A stretch of 64,000 bases of DNA, taken from NCBI GenBank assembly GCA_963510375.1, contig CAUPES010000007.1:29791-93790 (forward strand), given 5' to 3'. The DNA comes from Fastidiosipila sp963510375. Lineage in GTDB: Bacteria; Bacillota; Clostridia; Saccharofermentanales; Fastidiosipilaceae. This document shows, in pieces, positions 54,211 to 63,774 of the stretch. A model generated the notes under the pieces. It saw nothing but the letters and a program-made list of their open reading frames with translations, made no database searches and was not told the origin of the DNA. The first letter of the stretch is position 1, and each line of letters starts with the position of its first letter. The translations under genes were made by a program, and so were the position numbers.

Positions 54211-56610
54211 CTAAACCCCTGCATAGAACAATTCTGCAAGAACATCTATAACTTTTCGCTCTGAATCACTTGCATAGAGATTGCTCAAGGTCTTATTGCT
54301 ATTACCATTACGTCTATATTCGTTGAAAATTCTACGTTTCATTTCATTATTGATTTGCATTCTATTAAGAATATTGAACACCTCTTCTAACGCAGCTTCA
54401 TCAGAAACTTCTGCTATTTTGCTATTAGTAAATACTAGCTCAAAAGCTTCATTGCCAATCTGTCCAAGATTAACTAGCAAGCTTTGTCTATCTTCTCTAT
54501 ATTCTGTATTAGTAAATAATTCACCGCTTAAGTACACATCTGTATCGCTCACACCAACTAACTCTACTGTTATATTTCTATTTGCTGGAATTGCAGCAAA
54601 ATCTCCACTTAAGTCGACTGAGAGAACTGAATTTACACCATTATTGTAGATATATTTGACCTCTGTACAAGCGTAGTCATTTTCACTTGGGTCAATTAGC
54701 TCGTAATTATCTTCAATTAAGTTGAACTCGCCATCAGCACCAGTAAATACTTTTAATAATAAATTCTCTGGATTTGCAGTACCATTTTCTAACTTCTCTG
54801 CATTATCTAAGGGCAAGATTGCGCCAGCTTTGGCAAATACAGGGATATCATAAATATTTCTATAAACATTTATATTTTTATCACCCCTATAATAACGATG
54901 GTTGAAAATATCGAAGTATTCACCTTCTGGCAACCACACTGAGAATTTAGCTACTTGAGTCTCTGGATCTATTGGACTAGTTATTGGACAGGCAATTAAT
55001 TCAGAACCGAAGTAATACTCGTTTGGCACGTGATAGGCTTCTTCTTTATCTGGATGAACGTAATACATTGGCATAACCAAGGCTTTGTTATTCAAGGCTG
55101 TCATATAGTTCATTGTGTAAAGATATGGAATCAACCTTTGTCTCAAACGCATTGACTCAGAAATAATGGTCTCGAACGGCTCACTATAGTTCCAAGGTTC
55201 TTTGGACATAAATGGATTATCACTACTATGTAATCTAAATATTGGAGAAAATACAGAGTACTGTACCCAACGTGATGTAAGTTCGTCATTCTTGACCCCT
55301 AAGAAGTGACCACCAACATCGTGACTCCACCAAGTGTAACCTACATTACTTGCAGTCGCAGTGAAGTAAGGTTGGAAATCTAAACTCTCCCAACTTATAA
55401 CTGTATCGCCTGAGAATCCAACTGGATATCTATGGCTTCCTAACCCAGCATAACGTGAGAAAGTTAATCCTCTTTCACCAGCTTCATTATCAATAAATTC
55501 AGATTTGCAACTATCCAAGTAATAGAAATGGTTAAGCGCCCATAATGGATCTAAACCTTCCATTCTAGAAACTGTACCTTGTTGCCAATCAATCCACCAA
55601 AAATCTACACCGATTTCCTCATAGCGATGATTAATCTCTTCAAAATACGCTTCGACAAAATCCTGATCAGTGAAATCAAACTCAATTATTTCATCATCTG
55701 CTGGATTTTTGCCAAGACGTTTACACATGTTGTCATACTGAACTTCAAAAGGTCTTATACCCTCCGCTGGGTGTACGTTTAAAGTTGTCTTGAGTCCTAA
55801 ATCATGAAGTTTCGCCAAAAATCTCTCTGGATCTGGGAACAAGTCTTGATTCCAAGTATAGCCTGTCCAGCCAGTCAAATATTGAGGTTCAACTTCTGTA
55901 ATATGCCAGTCCATATCAATAACTGCAACTGATAGAGGAACGTCTTTGGCAGCAAACTTCTGCATCAAATCCATATACTCTTCTTCGTCATATCTATGGA
56001 AGCGGCTCCACCAGTTACCAAAAACAAACCTGGGCAATAGAGGAGTTGGCCCAGATAATCTGTAGAAGTCATCAAGTGCGCCTTGGTAATCTCTGCCATG
56101 TCCGAAGAAATAAAGATCGATTCTATCATTATCTGCAGCTTGGAACCAACCATCACTATCAATCATTGCAGAATTAGCATCATCAATAACTACATAACCA
56201 GATCTTGAAATAACACCACGACCAACATCTACAGCACCATCTACTGTATCAAGAGTCCTTGCTGTACCACCTAGATTACCGTCTTCTTGTTTACCATAAT
56301 TCCAGTTAACTGCACTACTTAGAACCCTTATTTGCAGACCGTATGGTGTAGGTTCTTCCTCATCATAACTGAGTAGCAGATCACCTGTATCAACATATAG
56401 AAGTCCATCTTTTCTGTAGGTTTTAAACTCTACTTCTGGGAAATCTCTGTTAATTACCATTGTGGTAACTTCATCTTGGAAATTTCCATCTTCTTGATAC
56501 TCGAAGCGGAGTAAATTCTTGCTCAAAACAGTTATTCTATACTTGTCGCCTTGAATTACTGAATTAGCCTTTGCCACTGGATTGAATTTATCGTGATTTA
56601 GTTTAAACAT
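54211..56610 (-). CDS. Alpha-glucosidase, GH31
   Basis: 799 residues from the ATG at 56610, with GAGGG nine bases upstream; a start five codons earlier has no site. The GH31 barrel has IDMDWH, then the nucleophile in DFWWIDWQQG (Asp341) and the acid in SGDTVISWESL (Asp402), with a C-terminal beta domain. The extra Trp-rich nucleophile motif places it in the WWIDWQQ subgroup. It releases glucose from alpha-glucans or acts on an alpha-xyloside. No signal peptide. Downstream of the GH13 gene by about 100 bp, probably one starch/glycogen unit. Confidence 0.92.
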   Translation of the reverse strand: MFKLNHDKFNPVAKANSVIQGDKYRITVLSKNLLRFEYQEDGNFQDEVTTMVINRDFPEVEFKTYRKDGLLYVDTGDLLLSYDEEEPTPYGLQIRVLSSAVNWNYGKQEDGNLGGTARTLDTVDGAVDVGRGVISRSGYVVIDDANSAMIDSDGWFQAADNDRIDLYFFGHGRDYQGALDDFYRLSGPTPLLPRFVFGNWWSRFHRYDEEEYMDLMQKFAAKDVPLSVAVIDMDWHITEVEPQYLTGWTGYTWNQDLFPDPERFLAKLHDLGLKTTLNVHPAEGIRPFEVQYDNMCKRLGKNPADDEIIEFDFTDQDFVEAYFEEINHRYEEIGVDFWWIDWQQGTVSRMEGLDPLWALNHFYYLDSCKSEFIDNEAGERGLTFSRYAGLGSHRYPVGFSGDTVISWESLDFQPYFTATASNVGYTWWSHDVGGHFLGVKNDELTSRWVQYSVFSPIFRLHSSDNPFMSKEPWNYSEPFETIISESMRLRQRLIPYLYTMNYMTALNNKALVMPMYYVHPDKEEAYHVPNEYYFGSELIACPITSPIDPETQVAKFSVWLPEGEYFDIFNHRYYRGDKNINVYRNIYDIPVFAKAGAILPLDNAEKLENGTANPENLLLKVFTGADGEFNLIEDNYELIDPSENDYACTEVKYIYNNGVNSVLSVDLSGDFAAIPANRNITVELVGVSDTDVYLSGELFTNTEYREDRQSLLVNLGQIGNEAFELVFTNSKIAEVSDEAALEEVFNILNRMQINNEMKRRIFNEYRRNGNSNKTLSNLYASDSERKVIDVLAELFYAGV

Positions 56611-56711
56611 GTCCCTCGCCCTCATAAATTTTTTATGTATTATTTGTATTTCAATTATATGTTAAATGTTTGGATAAATGTATGCTAAAAGCTTCTATGG
56701 AGCAGTATAGT

Positions 56712-58610
56712 TTAAAGTTTAATTAAACCTGTTCCTTCTGCTGGAACTTTTATACATAAATTATTATCTTCTATTCTTAGACTTGATAAATTACCAAGAA
56801 GTAACTCTGGTTTACTTGTTTCAGAAATTTCTAGAGAGCTTAAATTAATTTTAATTTCATCATCTTTAGCATCAGTAGAAACAACCGTAATATAGTTCTC
56901 ATCTTGAATGAATCTAGCATATGCAAATGTGTAATCTTCTGCATATAATGACTTGTAACCACCTTCAGCAAATGCTTTACTCTCATTTCTTAATTTAGCT
57001 AGAGTCTTGTAATAGTCGAAAACTTTTGCCTCTGTTTCATCAGTTACTTCACTCCAGTCCATTGGGAATCTGCAGCCTTCATCTGGACCATAATAACCAT
57101 CAAGCAGTCTCTCATCACCATAATAAATACTTGGTGCACCAACGAAGGTAAATAGCATTATTATTGCACCCAGATATTTATCAACTGAGACAGCATCGTG
57201 AGTATAAATTCTTGATATATCATGACTATCAATTAAGTTATACATTTGTCTATTCATAATATCTGGTCTAATAGCTAAAACTTGTTTAAGCTTATTCTTT
57301 AACTGCTTGGCTGTAAGTTTATGACCTAAATCTCCAAAATGTCTTGAAACATATAAATCCGTCTCACCAATAAATTCTCTCACTGCTCTCGAGAATCCAA
57401 AGTAATTCATAGTAGCATCCCACTTAGTGCCATCAAACATTTCTGTGCAGTCAGTCCAGTCTTCAGTCATTACATATACTTCTGGTTTAACAGATTTTAG
57501 CTCAGAGCTGATCTCTTTCCAGACCTCGTGATATACGTCTACATACTTATTACGTGCCATAACATCAGCAACATCGAAACGCCAGCCATCAATATTGAAT
57601 GGTTCTTGTAACCAATATTTCAAAGCTGAGTCTTTGTCCCTGTAAATCATGTTTCTTACTTCTTCATTACTATAGTTGAAACAAGGCATGCTGCTCACGC
57701 CATACCATGACTCATAGGTACCATCTTCATTAATAAAGAAGTAATCTCTTTCTTTAGAATCAGGATTATTATATACTCCAACATTTTCAGGGAAATATTT
57801 AGCCTCTTTGTTAAAAATCTCACTATCTGAGCTGATATGATTTACTGAAATGTCCAAGATTAATTTCATATCTCTTTTATTTAGTTCTTCACGTAACTTG
57901 ATTAGAGCTTCATCGCCACCTAAATGCTTATCTACTTCAAAATATGTCAAAGCATCGTACCTATGCATTGATGGGGCTGTAAATATTGGATTCAAGTAAA
58001 GTCCGGTAACTCCAAGTTCTTTCAAATAGTCTAACTTATAAATAATTCCATAAAGATCCCCACCATAAAACTCCATACCAATATGATGTTCCTCAAGATT
58101 AGGTTTAGTTGACCAATCTTTTATTTGAACAGAATCAACTCCTTCCTTGTTAAGCTCACCATCTTTTACAGATATTTCTGGTCTTGAGTTTTTGAATCTA
58201 TCTGGGAATATCTGATAAAATACTCCGTCCTTGACCCAATTTATTGCTTCGTAATCTACTAATAATTTGAAATCTGTTGCTTCTCTCGGAATATAATCAA
58301 GAATCTCTTGTTGTGTGTAATAATACATTTGATCTTCAGTCTGCAAATAGAAATGATAGTGAAAAACAACTTCCCAAGTTTCAACTTCAGCTGAGTAATA
58401 TTGGAATCCATTTTTCTCTTCTACTATTTCCATTTTATAAAGTTTCTCTGCACCAAATTCTTTGCTTCTTAAGAAAACAGCTATTAGATCATCATTTTTT
58501 CCAACTCTTAATTTAATGGAAATTTTCTCACCTTTTTTGGGTGTTGGGTTACTAACGTAATTTACAGATCCATCTGAATACACTGTGTTCAACCATGTAT
58601 TTTGTTTCAT
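56712..58610 (-). CDS. GH13 alpha-amylase family enzyme (neopullulanase/cyclomaltodextrinase type)
   Basis: 632 residues. An N-terminal CBM34-like domain (1-120) precedes the barrel, starting DGVFYQIFPDRF. The catalytic residues are Asp346 (DGWRFDVADV), Glu383 (MTEDW) and Asp464 (IDSHD). The N-domain and MHRYD-containing loop fit the neopullulanase/maltogenic amylase subfamily, which forms dimers and works on maltodextrins in the cytoplasm. No signal peptide. GGGAGA precedes the ATG. GH31 follows. Confidence 0.93.
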   Translation of the reverse strand: MKQNTWLNTVYSDGSVNYVSNPTPKKGEKISIKLRVGKNDDLIAVFLRSKEFGAEKLYKMEIVEEKNGFQYYSAEVETWEVVFHYHFYLQTEDQMYYYTQQEILDYIPREATDFKLLVDYEAINWVKDGVFYQIFPDRFKNSRPEISVKDGELNKEGVDSVQIKDWSTKPNLEEHHIGMEFYGGDLYGIIYKLDYLKELGVTGLYLNPIFTAPSMHRYDALTYFEVDKHLGGDEALIKLREELNKRDMKLILDISVNHISSDSEIFNKEAKYFPENVGVYNNPDSKERDYFFINEDGTYESWYGVSSMPCFNYSNEEVRNMIYRDKDSALKYWLQEPFNIDGWRFDVADVMARNKYVDVYHEVWKEISSELKSVKPEVYVMTEDWTDCTEMFDGTKWDATMNYFGFSRAVREFIGETDLYVSRHFGDLGHKLTAKQLKNKLKQVLAIRPDIMNRQMYNLIDSHDISRIYTHDAVSVDKYLGAIIMLFTFVGAPSIYYGDERLLDGYYGPDEGCRFPMDWSEVTDETEAKVFDYYKTLAKLRNESKAFAEGGYKSLYAEDYTFAYARFIQDENYITVVSTDAKDDEIKINLSSLEISETSKPELLLGNLSSLRIEDNNLCIKVPAEGTGLIKL

Positions 58611-58705
58611 TTTATCTCCCTATTTATTTCTAATTTTTAATTGTTTTTTAATGAAAAAATATTTATCTACTAATATTTAAAATTTAATAACCAACAATAT
58701 ATGAG

Positions 58706-58975
58706 CTAGCCTTTTACTGCACCTACTACAATTCCATCTGTAAAATATTTCTGTATGAATGGATAAATAAGCATCAATGGAATTACTGATACTACAATTT
58801 TTGCTGCATTTAAGTTGTTACCAGATACTTGTAGATATTTTTCTAACTTTTGTATAGCTTGAACTTTTGACGGATCAAAATCAGCTGTCAGCAACTGAAT
58901 ATATGTTTGTAGAGGATATTTTTCCAAAGAATTCATGTATAAAATACCACTAAAGAAATCATTCCAATGTCCTAC
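58706..58975 (-). pseudogene. C-terminal remnant of a sugar ABC permease (LplC/YtcP-like)
   Basis: About 90 codons open from a TAG at 58978. The sequence VGHWNDFFSGILYM, PLQTYIQLL and YPFIQKYFTDGIVVGAVKG is the end of an LplC-type permease, normally near 290 residues. The EAA loop and first five helices are missing. An internal ATG at 58936 has no ribosome site. It points to a deleted LplB/LplC importer, perhaps once partner of an LplA-like protein such as the orphan at 16.2 kb. Confidence 0.8.
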
Positions 58976-59035
58976 CTACAAATAATGAGAAATAAAGTTC
59001 TTATTGTAAGAGGACCTTTCAAAAATCTAAGCAGT

Positions 59036-60154
59036 CTATCCCAAGTTCAACTTCAAATCTTCCGACTTAATCCAAGATTTTTTACGCATTGGATATGCAA
59101 ATAACAAAGTTAAAATAGCAGGTAAAACGAAACCAATTAATAGCATGCCACTATACTCCCAAACGCCTGGATTAACTACAGTTGCGCCATGTGCCAGCGC
59201 TGCTTCAGATGGATTTAGCCAGCCTGTAATAAGACCTATTTGACCTACCAAACCAGATGTACCCATACCTGAAGAAATTGGCGCACCATTCATTTCTAAT
59301 TTAAATAAAGTTGTAGCTAGAGGACCTGTAACTGCTGATGCTAAAATTGGTGGTATCCAGATTTTTGGATTTTTTACTATATTAGGCATTTGCAACATTG
59401 ATGTTCCTACACCTTGTGACAACAATCCACTCCAACGATTTTCCTTAAAACTCATAACTGCGAAGCCTACCATTTGAGCACAACAACCTGCATATGCCGC
59501 TCCACCAGCCAAACCTGTTAAGCCAAAAGCCGCTGCAATAGCTGCGGAACTTATTGGTAACGTAAGGGCAATACCCATTAAAACTGAAACGACAATTCCC
59601 ATCAAGAATGGTGCTATATTAGTAGCTTGAATAATTGCTGCTCCAACTAAACTTGCTAAATAACCTACTGTTGGGGCAATTCCGTAGGATAAGCCCACAC
59701 CTGTTAATATAGTTACTGTAGGTGTAACAATAACATCTACTGGTGTAGTCTTGGAAACTAATTTACCTAACTCAGTAGTGATAATTGCAATAATAAAAAC
59801 GGCTAAAGGTCCACCTGCACCACCTAATTGGTTGGCTGAGATACCTACTGCAACCATTGAATACAACACTAATGGTGGAGCATTCAAGCTATACGCTATT
59901 GCAATACTCATCGCAGCTCCTGAGGCTTTGCTGGCAAACTCACCTGCTTTGATCAAGAACTGTGCAAAATCAGTATCTCCTGGTAATAGGCTTCCAACGG
60001 TATTCATTATTGTACCAATTAATAAAGAGGCAAATAGCCCCAAAGCCATTGCCCCTAATGCATCAACCAAATAACGTCTCCAAGAAAGCTCTATTCCTTG
60101 CTTCTTAAGAAACTTTTTAAATCTACCCTGTCCTAAACTACTATTCTCTGTCAT
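59036..60154 (-). CDS. PTS EIIC-like membrane protein (EIIC_2 family), alone
   Basis: 372 residues, about ten membrane helices, glycine- and alanine-rich, with NQLGGAGGPLAVFI and GLTGLAGGAAYAGCCAQMVGFA. It matches the PF13303-type EIIC family, whose members often occur without EIIA or EIIB domains. No PTS partner gene is nearby, so either shared components serve it or it works as a different transporter. GGAGGAAA precedes the ATG. Confidence 0.82.
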   Translation of the reverse strand: MTENSSLGQGRFKKFLKKQGIELSWRRYLVDALGAMALGLFASLLIGTIMNTVGSLLPGDTDFAQFLIKAGEFASKASGAAMSIAIAYSLNAPPLVLYSMVAVGISANQLGGAGGPLAVFIIAIITTELGKLVSKTTPVDVIVTPTVTILTGVGLSYGIAPTVGYLASLVGAAIIQATNIAPFLMGIVVSVLMGIALTLPISSAAIAAAFGLTGLAGGAAYAGCCAQMVGFAVMSFKENRWSGLLSQGVGTSMLQMPNIVKNPKIWIPPILASAVTGPLATTLFKLEMNGAPISSGMGTSGLVGQIGLITGWLNPSEAALAHGATVVNPGVWEYSGMLLIGFVLPAILTLLFAYPMRKKSWIKSEDLKLNLG

Positions 60155-60234
60155 TAACTTTCCTCCAATCTAGTAGTCTCTTCAATTCAAGTCAAGCATA
60201 CTTCATTTGCTTAACTCTTCTGATTTCTTATCAA

Positions 60235-61662
60235 TTATGAAACTTTTTCTGCCAATTCCTCTAACTCTTCCTCTTCATAATGTTTAGGATTCCAAATGTC
60301 GAGTTTCTTATAAATAATCAAACTAATAACAAATCTTGAGACCTGGTCAATTGCAACAACAAACCAAATTGTCCAAACAGGCCAAGAAGTAAAGTTATAA
60401 ATCATTAGCGAGAATGGTACTCTTATTAACCAGATTCCAATACCTGCAATAATCATTGGCCAAATAGTTTTGCCAACGCCTTTCAAAGCACCTGTATAAA
60501 TTCTCTGTAGATTTTGAGGTATTTGGATAAATCCCATTATTCTTACATATTTACTACCTAAGTCTATAACTTCTTGATTGCTTGTTAACAGTCCCATTAA
60601 CTGTTCTGGAAATGTTATTAACACAAAAGTACCAACGGTCATAACTGCAATAGCCATGTTACGAATTTCCTTGGTATACTCTTTGCCCAAAACAAATTGT
60701 CTGGCACCTATTAAACTTCCAACTAAAGTTGTACTTGCAATACCAAAACCGATAGCTGGCATATCTGCCAATCCTTCTGCTTGAAGTCCTAATTGGTTAG
60801 CAGTATAGGCAGTCTTTCCGAAAGACATAAAAATCGATCCCATGATAATAGAAGATACTTGCCAGAAAATAGTTTCAAAGCTTGAAGGAAGACCTTTGCT
60901 CCAAATTTTTCCTCCACCTCTCAAAGAAAAAATAGGATTAATAACATCTCTACTGATCATTTCCAGGTTTAAAATACCACCTGGTCTAAACATTCCCACG
61001 AGAGCAAATGTTGCCGTAGCGTATTGTGCCACTATTAGCGCAATTGCCGCACCTGTAGAACCTATTCTTGGTCCAAACGGTAAGCCTAATACCAGCGGAA
61101 CCGCTACAATTATATTAACCACGTTGAAAAACAAGGTTAAGAACATTGGGGTCTTGGTGTCTCCACGTCCTTGATAAATACCTGTTGTAGATAGCATGAC
61201 AGCCAAAGCTGGGAAGCCCATTACAGAAATTCTTAGATATTGAGTACCCATTTTTAGAACTTCAGGATCTGGATTGTAAAATACTTTAAGTATATTTTCT
61301 CCGAATGCGAATAAAAATATTGCAGCTGGAACTGAGAATAGAAGCAATGACTTCATGACTGTACGACTCAAGTTTTGCATACGAATCTCATCTTCTCTAC
61401 CTCTCGCCTGGGCGATCATGATTGTTCCACCAATAGAAACGCCTTTGAAAAGGTGCCAGACTATATTTGTAACTTGAGTTGAAATCCCTTGAGCTGAAAC
61501 TGCTGTAACACTAGACATGCCAAAATCATCTAAGTGTCCAAGCATACTTGATGCAATTAGAGCCGCAAGCATACTCAAAACATTTTCCAAGATAACTGGC
61601 AAAATAATCTGTAATATATTTTGCCTTATATTTGCCTTGTCATTTTGCCATCTTGATGTCAA
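60235..61662 (-). CDS. MATE-family efflux transporter
   Basis: 475 residues, twelve membrane helices in two homologous halves (starting ILPVILENVLSMLAALIASSMLG). MATE carriers export cationic drugs or metabolites using sodium or proton gradients. The start is TTG at 61662, supported by GAGGG seven bases upstream; no ATG is in frame. The C-terminus is acidic. An 18-bp tandem repeat with in-frame stops lies between it and the upstream gene. Confidence 0.9.
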   Translation of the reverse strand: MTSRWQNDKANIRQNILQIILPVILENVLSMLAALIASSMLGHLDDFGMSSVTAVSAQGISTQVTNIVWHLFKGVSIGGTIMIAQARGREDEIRMQNLSRTVMKSLLLFSVPAAIFLFAFGENILKVFYNPDPEVLKMGTQYLRISVMGFPALAVMLSTTGIYQGRGDTKTPMFLTLFFNVVNIIVAVPLVLGLPFGPRIGSTGAAIALIVAQYATATFALVGMFRPGGILNLEMISRDVINPIFSLRGGGKIWSKGLPSSFETIFWQVSSIIMGSIFMSFGKTAYTANQLGLQAEGLADMPAIGFGIASTTLVGSLIGARQFVLGKEYTKEIRNMAIAVMTVGTFVLITFPEQLMGLLTSNQEVIDLGSKYVRIMGFIQIPQNLQRIYTGALKGVGKTIWPMIIAGIGIWLIRVPFSLMIYNFTSWPVWTIWFVVAIDQVSRFVISLIIYKKLDIWNPKHYEEEELEELAEKVS

Positions 61663-61732
61663 CCCATTACCCTCGCTCTCATTTTTAATTTTGTTAAATA
61701 GTTTCTGTAACTTACTTAAATTGCTAACTTGA

Positions 61733-61768
61733 TAACTAAACTATCTAAACTAACTAAACTATCTAAAC
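61733..61768. repeat. Perfect 18-bp tandem duplication
   Basis: Two adjacent identical copies of TAACTAAACTATCTAAAC, in the 124-bp gap between the TIM-barrel and MATE genes. On the minus strand it brings repeated TAG triplets. It may be a slippage product; phase variation of the spacing is possible but unproven. Confidence 0.85.
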
Positions 61769-61786
61769 TTACTCATCTTACCTATA

Positions 61787-62632
61787 TTACTTATCTTCAT
61801 TCAGCTTTTCAAATTCTGTTATAGTCAATCCATCATGCTCAGCCATAAAATCTTCTTTACGCTCAGTTCTATACTTGCCCATTAATTCTTTGAACAGTTC
61901 TGCATTTGTAGGTGGAGCGAAGCTTATTGCATTTGCACCGGCATCAATTGTTTCTTGGATTGACTCATCACTGCCGCCACCTGTTGCAATAATTGGAACT
62001 GTTGGATAATGCTTACGAATCCAACGCACTAAGTTAGCTGTATTTTTCCCATTAGCGACATTCAAAATATCCACTCCAGCAGCTAATTTACCCTCGATAT
62101 CATCATACTGACTAACGACAGTAGCCACAATGGGAGAATCAACCATTTCATCAATTAAAGCAATTGTTTCTACAGTAGTAGGAGAGTTAACAACAATTCC
62201 CATAGCTCCACGAGCTTCCGCAAATTGAGCGATTGTAGCACTTCTACTTCCTTTAGTAATTCCACCACCAACTCCTGCAAAAACAGGTTGAGAAGCAACT
62301 CCTGTGATCGCTTCAATAATTGCTGGATGAGGCGTGTGTGGATAGACTGCTAGAATCGCATCAGCATCCGTATAACAAAGCGTTGCAACGTCAGTGGAGA
62401 AAACTAAAGATTTAATTCTTCTACCAAAAATATTTATACCACTAGCATTTCTAATAATCTTAGGTGTAGCTTGTCTGTTGGCTTTTCTAAGTCTCGAATA
62501 TACTTCTGGAACAAACTTATTACTGGTATTTAATCTTGAATTTCCAGAGAAGCCTTCATCAACCTTTTCTGTATCAATAAAATTAGCTTCTTCGTTTGTT
62601 TTCATACCATTGTCCTTATCAAAATTATTCAT
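61787..62632 (-). CDS. TIM-barrel protein of unknown function
   Basis: 281 residues from the ATG at 62632, with GAAAGG upstream; an in-frame TTG at 62647 is less likely. After a polar 60-residue lead, the barrel shows FAGVGGGITKGSRSA, GIVVNSPTTVETI, ILNVANGKNT and IIATGGGSDES, with glycine-rich phosphate-type loops at strands 7 and 8. Databases often call such proteins hydrolases without evidence. The loops suggest binding of a phosphorylated ligand. Not in a clear operon. Confidence 0.75.
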   Translation of the reverse strand: MNNFDKDNGMKTNEEANFIDTEKVDEGFSGNSRLNTSNKFVPEVYSRLRKANRQATPKIIRNASGINIFGRRIKSLVFSTDVATLCYTDADAILAVYPHTPHPAIIEAITGVASQPVFAGVGGGITKGSRSATIAQFAEARGAMGIVVNSPTTVETIALIDEMVDSPIVATVVSQYDDIEGKLAAGVDILNVANGKNTANLVRWIRKHYPTVPIIATGGGSDESIQETIDAGANAISFAPPTNAELFKELMGKYRTERKEDFMAEHDGLTITEFEKLNEDK

Positions 62633-62817
62633 TACATTACCTTTCAAAGAAGATTAATACTCATATTCAAGTATTTAAGCAATTAAATTTATTCTATGTA
62701 TTTTAAACGTTTATAACACTTCTGAAAAGCAAAATAAATAGGTAAATTTATAGATTTTTGAATACAATTCCATGCTCTTGAAAAAACATTTATTTAAAAT
62801 TCTATGCTTAACTAAGT

Positions 62818-63774
62818 TTAATGACTTACCATCTCCTGCAATTCAGAAAATGACATACTAAATGTGTCACCATGTTCTAAATCACCATGCTCAAAACCAC
62901 GCTTGTACCAGTACATACGTTGTGCAGCTGAGCCATGTGTGAAGTTTTCTGGGACTACGTATCCTTGAGCTTTCTTTTGAATTACATCATCACCAATAGC
63001 TTGAGCTGCAGTGATAGCTTCTTTGATATCTCCATTGCTTAAATATCCTTTCTGGTCTTGATATTTAGCAACAACTCCAGCGAAATAATCTGCTTGTAGT
63101 TCTAAACGCACACTAATTTCATTCGCCTCTTTTTTGCTGACATTACGCATCTTTTTATGTGCTTCTTCAAGTATCCCTAGCTCATTTTGTACATGATGTC
63201 CTACCTCATGAGAAAGCACATATGACATAGTAAAATCACCTGAAGCACCAAATTTATTTTTCAACTCATTATAAAAAGACATATCTATATAAATAGTTCT
63301 ATCGAGTGAGCAATAAAATGGTCCTACAGCCTTACTTGCTCCACCACATCCACTTTGAACATATTCAGTAAAAGTGTGTAGGGTTGGCGCCTTATATCTG
63401 GAATTATGTTTAGTAAATATTTCTTCCCAGGCGTCCTCGCTATCTTTAAGTGACACAGCTAAGAAATGGCGCATTTCTTCTGCGGTTTGAGGATCACCTT
63501 CTTTGCCAGTAAAGTCCTGACTCTGCTCATATTTACTTGCGTTTGGCTGAACTCCATTGTTATTATTTTGAGTTACGCCGCCACCGAATCCATCTGAGAA
63601 CATGAGGAAGACTACAAGTAAAATAATTAAACCAATTCCTCCGCCTCCACCAAGCAGACCTCCTATAGGTAATGGTATTCTGCCACCACCTCTTCCAAGG
63701 CCTCCATTTCCCCGAGGAGCTCTACCACTGCTTGACTGAACATTCTTACTACCTTGTCTATCTCTCCATCTCAT
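62818..63774 (-). CDS. Neutral zinc metallopeptidase, YpfJ-type
   Basis: 318 residues. A Gly/Arg-rich cytoplasmic N-terminus, one membrane helix (IGLIILLVVFLMF, about 47-60), then an external peptidase domain with the zinc motif HEVGH (189-193) and the later QADYFAGV glutamate segment. The family (PF04228) is membrane-anchored with unknown substrate. GAAAGGAAG precedes the ATG. Confidence 0.92.
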   Translation of the reverse strand: MRWRDRQGSKNVQSSSGRAPRGNGGLGRGGGRIPLPIGGLLGGGGGIGLIILLVVFLMFSDGFGGGVTQNNNNGVQPNASKYEQSQDFTGKEGDPQTAEEMRHFLAVSLKDSEDAWEEIFTKHNSRYKAPTLHTFTEYVQSGCGGASKAVGPFYCSLDRTIYIDMSFYNELKNKFGASGDFTMSYVLSHEVGHHVQNELGILEEAHKKMRNVSKKEANEISVRLELQADYFAGVVAKYQDQKGYLSNGDIKEAITAAQAIGDDVIQKKAQGYVVPENFTHGSAAQRMYWYKRGFEHGDLEHGDTFSMSFSELQEMVSH

